Source: Chiridota heheva
Taxonomy: Eukaryota > Echinodermata > Holothuroidea > Apodida > Chiridotidae
Length of the DNA: 64,000 bases
NCBI GenBank assembly: GCA_020152595.1
Contig: JAIGNY010004486.1
Coordinates: forward strand, 651,001 to 715,000
Direction of reading: 5' to 3'
In this document: piece by piece, positions 25,080 to 35,640 of the stretch
Position numbering within the stretch: position 1 is the first letter of the stretch
Layout: each line of letters begins with the position of its first letter
Translations under genes and position numbers: made by a program
Notes under the pieces: model-generated
Databases searched by the model: none
What the model was told of the DNA's origin: nothing
What the model saw: the letters and a program-made list of their open reading frames with translations, nothing else

Positions 25080-26236
25080 TTACTAGTGAATGCAAAACCG
25101 ACATCAAGAACAGGAAAAGGGCCCTTAGGAACTTCAAAACTAAGCCAACCACCCACAATCTCAATCTCTTTCGCATTAACCGTGCCAAAGCCAGGCACAC
25201 TATCAAGGACAGCAAAACCAACACTTAAAACAACTTCGTCTCTTCTCTTAACACCAACACCCCACTAAGAAAATTTGGAGAATGGTTAACAGCTTCCACG
25301 GCAGGGTGAGCAAGTCTCCCATCTCCCATCTCTCCTAGAATGGTGACCTTCTCACCGCAGAAAATGATATCGTTAACCACCTTGCTGCCTATTTCAGCAA
25401 CATCTCGTCCTCGGCCAACTACCCCAATGCTTTCAAACCAAAAAAGCTCACGATGAAACCCAGAGTATCACCTTTTCCTCCAACAACACCGAGAGCTATA
25501 ACACCCCTCTCACCCTTTCTGAATCAAATCAAGCCATCCATGATGCTGGCTGCACCTCTAAGGGCCCAGATAATATTCCCTACCAGTTCCTTAAACAAGA
25601 CCACCATCACCAACTCACCATCCTCAACCACATATGGTCCTCACACCCCTTTTTCCTATCTGGAGGACAGCTATCATCACCCCCATCTCAAAGGAAAGTA
25701 CCGACCCCTCCAGCTACCGCCCCATCGCCCCCATCTATTGTCTCTGTAAAATTATGGAAAGGATCATAAACCAGAGACTAAACTGGTTCCTTTAGACAAA
25801 CATAATCCTCTCCCCTGACCAAAGCGGTTTCCGGAAACGTCGCAATATCCTGGCCAAGTTAATCACACTTGACACGCTATCCGGGAATTCTTTGCAAAAA
25901 AGGAACACCAGTCCTCATTGCCATCTTTTTCGACCTCGAGAAAGCTTTTGACACTACTTGGAAATACGGCATTATCCGTAAGCTTCACACCAATGGCCTC
26001 AGAGGCCACCTCCCCATCTTTATTCAAAGCTTCCTCTCACCCAGGCAGTTCCAAGTTCGTATTGGCCACACCCTCTCCAACCCCTATCCAAGAAGAGGGC
26101 GTCCCCAAGGCAGCATCATCTCCCCCACTCTCTTCAACCTGAGCATTAACAACATACCGGACAACCTTGGCCCCAACATCAAACATGCCTTCTACGTGGA
26201 CGACTTTTCCATTTTCTACTCCTCCTATAAAAATAT
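25080..26236 (+). pseudogene. Retrotransposon ORF2 reverse transcriptase, frameshifted and truncated
   Basis: Fragments across the three + frames read in order: basic linker KNRKRALRNFKTK; AAYFSNISSSANYP; SKGPDNIPYQFLK (RT motif 0/1); DQSGFRKRRNILAKL (motif 2a). The cleanest frame, 25869-26240, holds FFDLEKAFDTTWKYGI (motif A aspartate), RRGRPQGSIISPTLFNLSIN (motif B) and HAFYVDDFSIFYS (motif C, catalytic YVDD). The RT core residues are present, but frame breaks upstream and the loss of everything after motif C make it non-functional. The next sequence is AT-rich repeat, so the 3' end was replaced or the element was deleted. Confidence 0.9.
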
Positions 26237-26410
26237 ATAATTTATATAGCCAGATATAAATATAAAACTTCATATGACATATGAAATTTTATATGGCCAG
26301 ACATAAATATAAAACTTTATATGGCATACACAATTTTATATGGCCAGATATATAAAAAGTTGATATATTGATATATAAACTTTTATATGAGCCATATAAA
26401 TCTGTATTCA
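26225..26410. repeat. AT-rich short tandem repeat, 3-4 copies
   Basis: Copies contain TATATGGCCAGATATAAATA and TAAAACTTTATATGGCAT, about 55 bp apart, and end in degenerate TATATAAACTTTTATATG. It abuts the broken RT frame with no visible retrotransposon 3' UTR. Confidence 0.8.
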
Positions 26411-28884
26411 AGTTTAGTTGGTTGAAGAAAACAAGTTTTCTGAAGTTAAGATCACGAACAAAGTTCAAAAGTTTCTCCAAATTCTTTTTCTCACAGATGA
26501 TGCGAAATATAGATGAGCGTAAACAAAGTAATTCATAGTTTCAAGTCCTTTAGGAGCAACCAATAACACGTTTCCTACCCATCATTTGGTCAGGATCATA
26601 GAATATGGCATCTGGTCACACACCCACAAAATTATAGGATAGGGAAACAGGAAGCGTCTTGAAAAATATGACAATGTCCGATAAATTACATCAAGCTACT
26701 AAAGTTGTTAAAAGAGAGTTGAAACGACCTACAAAAAAGACAATATTAATGATTCATAAATGTTCAATCAGTGAGGTAAGTTTGGCGGGGGCCCTGCGCT
26801 GCGGTGGGGGTTGGGAGCCTTTGCGAGCGTTTAGCCTGATCGCAGAACAAGCAACCTCTGCGGTGGAGGACATGGGCCGGTAGGGCTCAGATGGGAAGCC
26901 CGTGGTGGGATTTCTAGCATTTGTGATTTTTAATGTGGAATAATATACAATAGAAAAGTAGGTTCATGAAAAGCAGTGCATTTTATGCCAAAAATCTGAG
27001 GGGAAGGAAGGGGGGGGTGTGATTGGTCAATACATTGAAGTAGGATAAGGGGTAATTTTTGTATATTATTTTAATATGAAAGAGCTCCACGGTCTACCCT
27101 AAAAGTTAGTAAAATTGTATTAAAGATTCAATCTTTAGAAAACCAACAGTAGACCGTTCCAGCACACATCTTTTGACTAATATCGGTGTATCACGCAATC
27201 GGTAAAAAGCAATTGTAAGATAATATTGGAAGTTGAGAAAGAAATTAAGAGATAAATTGATTAAACGACTTCACTTGTGTTGATTTGTATAAAGATTTCA
27301 CATAATTCGCAGCTCTACCATTCTTCCTGATATTTTGTTTCAGTATGGATGGCATTTATTTGATCCCATGTACAAGCGTCGCGCTGGGCTAGCGGATAAT
27401 AGGATGGATTTTATATCATTGGAACATGGGTTTGAATCCTGTCGATTACATGAGGGTCGGAATTCCTTTTATTTCCACGATTTTTATTTATTGAATAGCT
27501 TTTATACATATGTTTAGATTAAGTAGTCTTTTATCGTCATTTATTTTTCTTCATTCAATCCCCAAAAGCGCACGAATTCTCAGGTATTTGCAACCCTCAA
27601 AAACACATAAAAAATAGTTTCCATTGACCTATTTATTCATTCCAATCCCCAAGTCTTATTCATGATATAACTTATTGTCTTTGAAATTTATATCGCTGAC
27701 TTTTCTCTAGACACTCAAAACACATCTGCTATCGATAATAATGGAAGTTATCTGAGCAAAAAAATGAAATTCTTTCCTCAGCAATCTTGGACAAAACTGT
27801 TGGAACACCTTAGCTTTTTGAGAACTACATATATTATAGTGTTATGTTTCTTAAATATTTTTTCCGAGAATTTGCAATCCCTACCCCTACCCCGCCTCCC
27901 CCCTTTTCAATGTTGAATTTATTTATTTCTTAACGTCTTTTCCAGCCAAAACAGTAACAACGGCCAACATTGAATGGGGAAGGGGACGTGGGGGAGGACA
28001 ATTAATATAGTGAGGTAGGGGAGGGGAACACTGGCGGCGTCAGTGAAATGATACAAATGTCCTTAAAATTCTAAAATAATAATTACAATTGAAAGAGTAG
28101 AGATTAAAGAAGCAACAGAAACATTATCCAGCACTTCTGGTTTCTAAATGTGGAATAATTTACAATAGAAAAGTAGCTTCATGAAAAACATCACATATTT
28201 TCAACGAGTTTTGTCAAAGATTGTCCGAGAAAATCCCATAATATTCTTGAAGAAAATTTGGGCTTATTTTGTAAAAAGCAAAATACAAATCGGAAAGTTA
28301 TCCTCAAAATTTGTCAATTGGTCCTTTCGCGTCGAATTGGTCAGGCAGTGTTAATTAAAAAAGGACGTGAAGGGGGTGGGTGGTGGGGGAGGGGATTGGA
28401 AAATACATTGTAGTAAGATAAGGAAACAGGAAGCGTCTTGAAAAATATGACAATGTCCGAAAAATTACATCAAGCTAAAGTTGTTAAATAAGGGTTGAAA
28501 TCTCTTTTTTTTTAATTTGCTTATTTTGGTAAAATTTTCTTCAATTTTTGTAAAATATTTTTCAATTTTTGCAAAGTTTTTTTTAATTTTCTGGAAATTT
28601 TCTACATTTGCTGGGAATTTTCTTCAATTTACTAATGTTGATGAATATTGGTCCACTAGTAAAGGAACACACTGTATAGACTAAGGCTGCTTAATCTAAT
28701 GCCCTCAATGACATGCGCAACACCCTGTCAGAATGTTCACCTTAGCCCCCGCCCTCCCCTGCCCCCTATTACGCCACTGAAAGAAAGAAACACAAAAAGT
28801 TCCTATGTTCAATACATCCAAATTTCAACAGTGTGTGAATTTGAAATCTGAAGACTTTGATTATGAATCAAATATAGAAACCTA
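26411..28884. other. Unique and low-copy sequence with rearranged direct repeats
   Basis: No gene supported. Three blocks occur twice: block A (GGAAACAGGAAGCGTCTTG at 26643 and 28424), block B (AATGTGGAATAAT..ACAATAGAAAAGTAG at about 26932 and 28147), and block C (ATACATTG..GTA.GATAAGG at about 27030 and 28400). The order is A-B-C in the first set and B-C-A in the second. A G-rich tract lies at 28372-28394 and a tRNA-like segment at 27378-27450. The minus-strand CAGTGGCGTAA-type terminus is at 28765-28778. Confidence 0.6.
27378..27450 (+). other. tRNA-like pol III promoter (SINE head or tRNA pseudogene)
   Basis: An A-box-like TGGGCTAGCGG at 27385-27395 and a near-consensus B box GGGTTTGAATCC at 27428-27439 are spaced 32 bp apart, as in a tRNA. 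The T arm can form a weak stem. The acceptor and D stems do not pair well, so it is not a functional tRNA as read. A SINE head or a decayed tRNA is the likely source. No clear tail or target duplication was found. Confidence 0.45.
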
Positions 28885-30135
28885 TTGATATACTGAGTTC
28901 ATTTAAATAGACCTTTTAATATACTGAGTTCATAAAGACCTATTGCTATACTGAGTTTATTTAATTAGACCTATTGATATACTGATATAACCTGATATAA
29001 CCTATTGATATACTGAGTTTATTTAAATAGACCTATTGATATACCCTGATATAACCTATTGATATACTAAGTTTATTTAAATAGACCTATTGATATACTG
29101 AGTTTACTTAAATAGACCTATTGATATTCTGATATAACCTAATATAACATATTGATACACTGAGTTCATTTAAATAGACCTATTGATATACTGAGTTCAT
29201 TTAAATAGACCTATTGATATACTGAGTTCATTTAAATAGACCTATTGATATACTGAGTTCATTTAGATAGACCTATTGATATACTGAGTTCATTTAAATA
29301 GACCTATTGATGTACTGAGTTCATTTAAATAGACCTATTGATGTACTGAGTACATTTAAATAGACCTATTGATATACTGAGTTCATTTAAATAGACCTAT
29401 TGATATACTGAGTTCATTAAAATAGACCTATTGATATACTGAGCTCATTTAAATAGACCTATTGATATACTGACTTCATTTAAATAGACCTATTGATATA
29501 CTGAGTTCATTTAGATAGACCTATTGATATACTGAGTTCATTTAAATATACCTATTGATATACTGAGTTCATTTAAATAGACCTATTGATGTACTGAGTT
29601 CATTTGAATATACCAATTGATATAATAAGTTCATTTAAGTAGACCTATTGATATACTGATATAACCTGATATAACCTATTGATATACTGAGTTCATTTAA
29701 ATAGACCTATTGATGTACTGAGTTCATTTAAATAGACCTATTGATGTACTGAGTACATTTAAATAGACCTATTGATATACTGAGTTCATTTAAATAGACC
29801 TATTGATATACTGAGTTCATTAAAATAGACCTATTGATATACTGAGCTCATTTAAATAGACCTATTGATATACTGACTTCATTTAAATAGACCTATTGAT
29901 ATACTGAGTTCATTTAGATAGACCTATTGATATACTGAGTTCATTTAAATATACCTATTGATATACTGAGTTCATTTAAATAGACCTATTGATGTACTGA
30001 GTTCATTTGAATATACCAATTGATATAATAAGTTCATTTAAGTAGACCTATTGATATACTGATATAACCTGATATAACCTATCGATGTACTGAGTTCATT
30101 TAATTAGACCTATTGATATACTGACTTTATTTAAT
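28885..30135. repeat. 31-bp tandem array with 403-bp higher-order repeat
   Basis: The unit contains GACCTATTGATATACTGAG and TTCATTTAAATA, about 40 copies. A distinctive series of variants recurs in identical order 403 bp apart (13 x 31): GATGTACTGAGTACATTT at about 29340 and again at 29743, then GAGCTC, GACTTC, TTTAGATAG and CCAATTGATATAATAAG. Inserts reading CTGATATAACCTGATATAAC occur at several places. Confidence 0.97.
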
Positions 30136-30910
30136 TTTTATTAAACTGAGAAAATTATGAAAAAACCTCTTAAACCATTTGAAGGACCTCTTATTTGCTT
30201 TTCACTTTGTTTGGACATTAAATACTCCGAAACATAATCAACAAAATTGACTAATTGTTATATAAGTATTTCCAATTTCGAGACATATTGATCTATTAAT
30301 TTCCTAATTCTTGTATATCTTGGTATTAAATTTTCATATTTTCCCGCATTTTGGTCCAAAATATCTTAATCTAAAATTCACAAATTTTCACAAGTAATTT
30401 TCTGACCGCCGGATCAGCTGATACAATTTTAGAAAAGTTCCGGTGAGGTTGGGACCTCATTATTTCCCATAAAGTTATAATGTTGTCGTTTACAGTACAA
30501 TCTTCAAAATATAGTGACGTGGGGAAAAGGGGAAGCGGGGGCGACCGTCCCCACTCTCAAGGATGGAGCAGACACCCTCTTTCGCCTCCTCCCCACTTTT
30601 AAACATGTCATTGCTCAAAAAAGCCTAAAATAACCCTAGAAAATACTCAAATTGAGGATCGTCCGGAAGATTTCCTACCTAGACCCCATGGGGGCTTTCC
30701 CCATGGATCCCATCAGGGGCCCTTAATTAAGTAGGTCCCTGAACCCCACACGTGAAACTTGCGCTACGCGCTCGGATTTGTTAATATCATCGCCCAAAAC
30801 TTGCTAAATCTTTATCAACCACTTCGCCCCCACTTCAAAATAGCTTCCTACGCCTATGAAATATGTTAGCCTCAAAAACGTTCCCCTTAAATCCTGTGCC
30901 CCCATCAATT
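30136..30910. other. AT-rich unique DNA then a G/C-rich dispersed repeat fragment
   Basis: 30136-30520 is AT-rich without a gene. At 30525-30870 come phrases typical of dispersed invertebrate repeats: GGGGGCGACCGTCCCC, CCATGGGGGCTTTCCCCATGG (a near-palindrome at 30687-30707), TGCGCTACGCGCTCGGATT and TTCCTACGCCTATGAAAT. No coding capacity. Confidence 0.5.
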
Positions 30911-31029
30911 CTAACATCTTCCGTCCTCAGTAGAAATTAAAAATGAAGAAAGTGCTCTCACTGGATTTTCTGGCCCATGACACAGTTCTTCCGACACCCT
31001 TGGCTGCGTGTATGTATCTTTCCACTTAT

Positions 31030-33233
31030 TTAGTGTCTGAATAACATTTCTCTGGCGCATACCCTGAATCTTGCTACTGTTATGATGTAAATGATTGGAT
31101 GTACTACCGGCGGCCACGTCCATACCCAGTAAGCCATCAGCTTATAGAAAAAGGAGGGGGAGTCACTTGGATTTACCTTCGAAATGGTTGTGACAATCAA
31201 AGGAAGAAGAAATGACACCACAAGGAAGAGATTAATTGACGTGATCATCCAACAACTTTTCCTTATGTTTTTCCTCGCTTAAAATCCATTCTGATGGGTG
31301 TTTAATATCGGTTCCTGTACATTTCCAGTAGTTATTACAAGAGCTTTTATCTGTTCTTCACAGGGTTCAGGGTTGACGTGTCGTGAGATCGCAGCGTTGA
31401 CGTGTCGTGAGATCGCAGGGTTGACGTGTCGTGAAATTGCAGGGTTGTTGTGTCGTGAGAGCACAGGGTTGACGTGTCATTAAATCGCAGGATTGACGTG
31501 TCGTGAAATCGCGGGTTTGATGTGTTGTAAGATCGCAGGGTTGACGTGTCGTGAGATCGCAGGGTTGTTGTGTCGTGAGATCGCAGGGTTGTTGTGCCAT
31601 GAGAGCACAGGGTTGACGTGTCAATAAATCGCAGGATTGACGTGTCGTGAAATCGCGGGTTTGATGGTTAAGATCGCAGGGTTGTGTCGTGAGATCGCAG
31701 GGTTGACGTGTCGTGAGATCGCAGGGTTGTTGTGTCGTGAGATCGCAGGGTTGTTGTATCGTGAAAGCACAGGGTTGACGTGTCGTGAGATCGCATGGTT
31801 GTTGTGTCGTGAGATCGCAGGATTGTTGTGTCAAAAGATCGCATGGTTGTTGTGTCGTGAGATCGCAGGGTTGTTGTGTCAAGAGATCGCAGGGTTGTTG
31901 TATCGTGAAAGCACAGGGTTGACGTGTCGTGAGATCGCATGGTTGTTGTGTTGTAAGAACGCAGGGTTGTTGTGTCGTAGAATCGCAGGCTTGTTGTGTC
32001 GTGAAAGCACAGGGTTGACGTGTCGTAAGATCGCAGGATTGTTGTGTCGTGATATCGCATGGTTGTAGTGTTGTAAGAATGCCAGGTTGTCGTATTGTAA
32101 CATATTTACCAGGATCAGATTGGCTTAAGCCAGCAAGCACGAGTTGACTTAAACTTTGAGGAATCATCTAAGTTTTGAGAAGGGTTTTAAAATTTAGCAT
32201 CGGTTTTAGTTGCCATTGTCTGGTCCAAGTTCTCTTTCGTTGGCACATGATCTGCCATCCCTGGTAAGTACCGAGTTGCACTTGTAGACTGGGTGTTGTC
32301 TCCATTATTCATGCTAGAAGCGGAAAAGGAAGGTCTTCTTTTACAAACTTAGAACCACAAGGACGTTTGTCATCAGTTTTTGCGACATTTTTTCCGGTCG
32401 AGTGTTTTACGTCGTGATTTAAATAAATTTCATGCCCAGCTTCACGTACTATGTCATCTACAACTGTCGTCTTTGCCTTGTTGCCCAAAACATTCCCAGG
32501 CAAGTTAGCTAAATTACGGTGAACGTGTCCTCGCTCAAGTTGAAAGCCAGTTGAAATATGATGTACTTTTTTATTTCTGCCAACGCAACTTAACGAACAA
32601 CAACGAATTCAGTATAACGATACATACGACTGGGAGAGAAAAGCTAGAAAACTGAAAAAAGTTATTAACATTTTCGCCCGATTCTGGCCTTCAAACCCAA
32701 TCACAGATGAAGCATGTGTATTTAAAATACGGAACATCGGGTATCAAGGAGATAACAAATGAAAGCGCTACCAGTGAGGAGATTAAAAGCATCATTATCC
32801 AGTTTTTAGTATTCACTATTTTTCGATGAAAATAAGGAAAAGCAACAGAAACGTAGCGTTCTATGTTCACCATCAAAACAACCAATGTCAGAATGCGAAT
32901 AACATTGTACAGAATGCACCGAATAGTCCAAATATGCCACAAAAATTAGGCAAATTGGTAGATTTTGCCACAGAAGAAGGAAACTTGGTTTGTGTAGATG
33001 ATGTTTATAATGATGAGAACAGTTAGCAACTTTTTGAAAGAAGCGTTATTGAAGACGCATTTCCGAGAACAATATAAAACGAAGAGGCAAAAGCTATTGA
33101 GTAGAACTGCGAGTCCATCAAAAGTGAAATGAAAAATCCAAAAACCGAGCCTTAGTTTGTGGTCTTCACTGGTACAGTTTTCTATCGCAATTGTCATTCT
33201 CTCCGCCACCTTCAAGCGATACAAATCCTTCAT
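31030..33233 (-). pseudogene. Class A (rhodopsin-like) GPCR pseudogene with repeat-expanded third intracellular loop
   Basis: Read on the minus strand from ATG 33233. TM1 is around LAVLLNSFCLFVLYC and TM2 around KKLLTVLIIINIIY. An in-frame TAA lies at 32948-32946 in the first extracellular loop. TM3 follows with NIERYVSVAFPY, the E/DRY motif, then TM4 (MMLLISSLVALSFVISLI). The frame shifts near 32690-32700. TM5 (MLITFFSFLAFLSQSYVSLY) follows, then a TGA, about 90 residues of polar loop, more stops, the 24-bp repeat array, another TAA, and finally TM6 (NLFLVVSFLLPLIVTTI) and TM7 with HPIIYIITVARFR in place of NPxxY. The stop after AREMLFRH is at 31030. The order of seven segments supports one former receptor. 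The cysteine before TM3 sits about five residues closer to ERY than usual. Four or more disruptions make it non-functional as assembled. The ligand class cannot be told. Confidence 0.75.
31372..32095 (-). repeat. 24-bp array inside the GPCR pseudogene, about 30 copies
   Basis: On the + strand the unit reads GGGTTGACGTGTCGTGAGAT plus CGCA. Variants are TTGTTGTGTCG for TTGACGTGTCG and AGCACA for ATCGCA. Since 24 = 8 codons, the minus strand stays open for 266 codons (repeats of CDLTTRQP) in the same frame as the TM5 and loop segment. It lies between TM5 and TM6, where class A receptors tolerate long loops. A local deletion at 31665-31685 shifts the frame. Confidence 0.95.
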
Positions 33234-33430
33234 TGCTAAAGGATCTTAAGTGATTATCGGAATCTTATTTGTTTGGAGGCAATCCAATCTTTATCTTCCG
33301 GAATACACCTTTGAGCAAACTTCTGAATGTTGAAGAGAGAATCTCGTTTTCAAGAACCAGTCATCGATAAATCCAATATAATACTATAGCAACGCCACTT
33401 ACGCGGCGGTAATTGATTGGCTTGTTGGGA

Positions 33431-33455
33431 TTATATAAATATTTCGACCAATCAG
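33431..33455 (-). promoter_or_regulatory. Possible relic core promoter of the GPCR (TATA plus CCAAT-like)
   Basis: On the minus strand a CTGATTGG (inverted CCAAT, 33455-33448) precedes ATTTATATAA (33440-33431), about 200 bp before the GPCR ATG. A second GCCAATCA follows near 33422. The order and distance are plausible for a TATA promoter, but such AT-rich matches are common by chance. Confidence 0.2.
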
Positions 33456-33614
33456 AAACGGTGTATTTTTATGTCCACGTTAATACGATATCTGGCCTTT
33501 AATTTCCTCACAAAGCAAAAGAATGAAAGCTTACTTCCCATACAATTTCGAATCACTCCTTCATATCACAAAACTGTTGTAATATCTTAATTCTGAAACT
33601 TTTCATTTCTAAAT

Positions 33615-33762
33615 GTTTATTATTAGATGTATATTTTCTTATTTCTAAACAAAGGTTATTTCCGAAGATCAAACGAAGTTCAGAAAACGTTTATTATTAG
33701 AAGAATATATTCTTATTTACAAAGTCTACTTTCTGATGATCAAAGGAAGTTCTGAAAATAAA
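33615..33762. repeat. 74-bp direct tandem duplication
   Basis: Two adjacent copies each begin TTTATTATTAGA and end near GAAGTTC.GAAAA. They are about 80% alike. Confidence 0.8.
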
Positions 33763-33980
33763 ACATACGTAGCATGATGCTTTCAACAAGTTCACTCACG
33801 AAATCAAAGGGCGATGTTTGTTTCCGAGTATAAAAGGAATCAAAATACGCTGCTTCGATGATGTGCGCTCTGCATGTTGCCGCTAATTGCACAAATGGCT
33901 ACTTAGATTGGAGTTCATAATCTCTGTCAAATCGAAGTCACATCTTGGAGTTTTAACTCCATGGTTACCAGGTTACTTCA

Positions 33981-34004
33981 GGGATTTGTTACGTAACAAA
34001 TCCC
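33981..34004. repeat. Perfect 24-bp palindrome
   Basis: The left arm GGGATTTGTTAC (33981-33992) is followed at once by its exact reverse complement GTAACAAATCCC. The centre TTACGTAA matches a bZIP (PAR/C-EBP-type) binding consensus. Confidence 0.9.
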
Positions 34005-34258
34005 GGGTCACATCAAGTTTGACATTTTCACAAGTTTGTAGTAAGTAATTGAAAACCTTTCTTTTAGACAACCCATATGTTTCAGAGTGAAAATAAACCT
34101 AACCATGTACAAACGTAAACAATAAAGCATTATATTTCCACATTATGCGTTTTTATGATTTTGTGTTTTGTATATGGTGTATATTATAGCTCTCTTTGAT
34201 ATGAATTTTGCCTTGTATAATACACCTTCTTACTATACGTTGCGACACTGTTTTTTCT

Positions 34259-34810
34259 TGAAATGTCAATTTTGCGAGAGCTTTGCCCCCTGGACCCTAC
34301 CGTAACTTCGCCTGGACCCAAACCAGGGGTCCTTATTTTCCCAAAACTTGGAAAATTTGTGCAGATTCAAATTAGGAAAATAGAAACTCTGTATGTTTTT
34401 TGGTAATCCTATATTGAAAGTCGTTGGGCTCAGTACAAATTTTTCCTAAAAATGTCTGAAGATTTGCTCAAAATATCTGACTTTCTCCTAAAAAATATCT
34501 CGACTTTTTCACCCAAAATCTATTAGGGATTATTTTTTGCTCAATCCTTTAAGTTTCTTAAGTTTTCCTCCAATATTCTTAACTATTTGCTCAAAATATC
34601 TGACTTTTTTCTCTCAAAATATCTGACTTTTTCCTCAAAATATCCCCAAGTTTTTTCTCAAAATAGTTGAATTATTTACTCAAAATATCTGACTTTTTGC
34701 CTTAAAATATCCCACTTTTCCCTCAAAATTTACGTTAAAGGGGGTAGCCTTGGATTCAGAAATTTGTAGGGTTCACCCCCCATCCCCCCTCCCGAAAAAA
34801 GTATAGTTAT
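34259..34810. repeat. Dispersed repeat element with internal 22-bp-like repeats
   Basis: It begins with GCTTTGCCCCCTGGACCCTA (34279-34298) and CAAACCAGGGGTCC, and ends with a G/C-rich box and ATAGTTATGCCACTG (the reverse complement of CAGTGGCATAACTAT). Between them are about ten copies of CTCAAAATATCTGACTTTTT with variable spacing (34450-34730). It fits a non-autonomous element with an internal expandable repeat. Confidence 0.65.
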
Positions 34811-35640
34811 GCCACTGCTTTCTGCTCCCCATTGTGTCCTCAGAAATATCACAGCCCTCTAGATCCATCCCTATTATACACCAACTTCAGAAAGCACAGG
34901 CGGGATTTGCCTACCAAAAGTGTGTGTGTGTGGGGGAGGAGGGGGGAGGAGACGAAATCACAAAATCATGCACAGATGCAAAACAATAACCATACAAAAG
35001 GTACAAATTCGGAAAAAATTTACACCCCTTAAATCCCATCTCTGTTCAGAAGTAAAGAACACAAACTTCATATAACATGGTCTGTTTTCTTTTTATTCTG
35101 GAAAAAAAGCATGCCCCTTGTAGAAGGAAAGTCATCCAAATTATGGCATCTGAATAATTAACATTAACAACAAATATTTTAATAATTCATTTATATTAAT
35201 CCACAGCACAAAATTGATTCCTTCTGTACATTTGAGTCAATTCCCCAAAAAAGAAAAAGAAAAATTACAATATCACAAAAGTATGATAATATAAAAGCAG
35301 ATTACACACATTATGGAAATCAAGATTCCTGGACTTCTTACCTAAAGGCTAATTATTGTCTCTAATGTGGAGTAAATATATTTCAATACACGTGTTTTGA
35401 TTGGTCGACACACAATAGTACAATGTGCACTTACATTGATAGGCAAATCTGTATGTACGCTGCCACACTTTAATCACAATAGACGGCCTTTGAAAAATAT
35501 TAAGAACAACAATTTTTACAGCACAAACCCAAATAAGCCAACAGAGGCCAAAATACGCAAATTATATCAAAGATTTGGCTCAAAATAAAGCTTCTGTACA
35601 AAGAGTGAAGAAAAAAGGTAGTTAATAATGAGAAGCATTA
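34811..35640. other. Unique AT-rich sequence
   Basis: It holds a (TG)n and G-rich tract at 34918-34951 (GGGGGAGGAGGGGGGAGGAG). Short open frames (for example 34832-35032, 35397-35588) have no recognisable domain. Nothing else is supported. Confidence 0.55.

Larger units (their letters stand above)
23282..26236 (+). mobile_element. Degenerate non-LTR retrotransposon (I/Jockey-type), 5' and 3' truncated
   Basis: Three coding blocks lie in the order expected of a LINE: a zinc-knuckle ORF1, an APE-type endonuclease, then a reverse transcriptase. The base composition is C-rich on the + strand, unlike the AT-rich surroundings, which fits insertion. Frames shift at least once in ORF1 and several times in ORF2, and stops are present, so it is dead. 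It starts inside ORF1 near 23282. It breaks off after the RT YVDD motif at about 26236, where an AT-rich satellite begins, so the RT thumb and any RNase H are missing. The clade assignment rests on domain order and motifs only; a database search could move it within the I/Jockey/CR1 group. Confidence 0.85.
33240..34258. other. Unique sequence upstream of the GPCR pseudogene
   Basis: No gene found. It contains a TATA/CCAAT-like cluster on the minus strand (33431-33455), a direct duplication of about 74 bp (33615-33688 and 33689-33762, sharing TTTATTATTAGA, GATCAAA(C/G)GAAGTTC), and a perfect 24-bp palindrome at 33981-34004. Confidence 0.6.

Noticed and set aside
27378..27450. Functional tRNA gene
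   Set aside because: Boxes are present but the acceptor and D stems do not pair, and no T-run terminator follows directly.
31637..32068. Plus-strand 143-codon frame (TCREIAGL repeats)
   Set aside because: Antisense translation of the 24-bp array.
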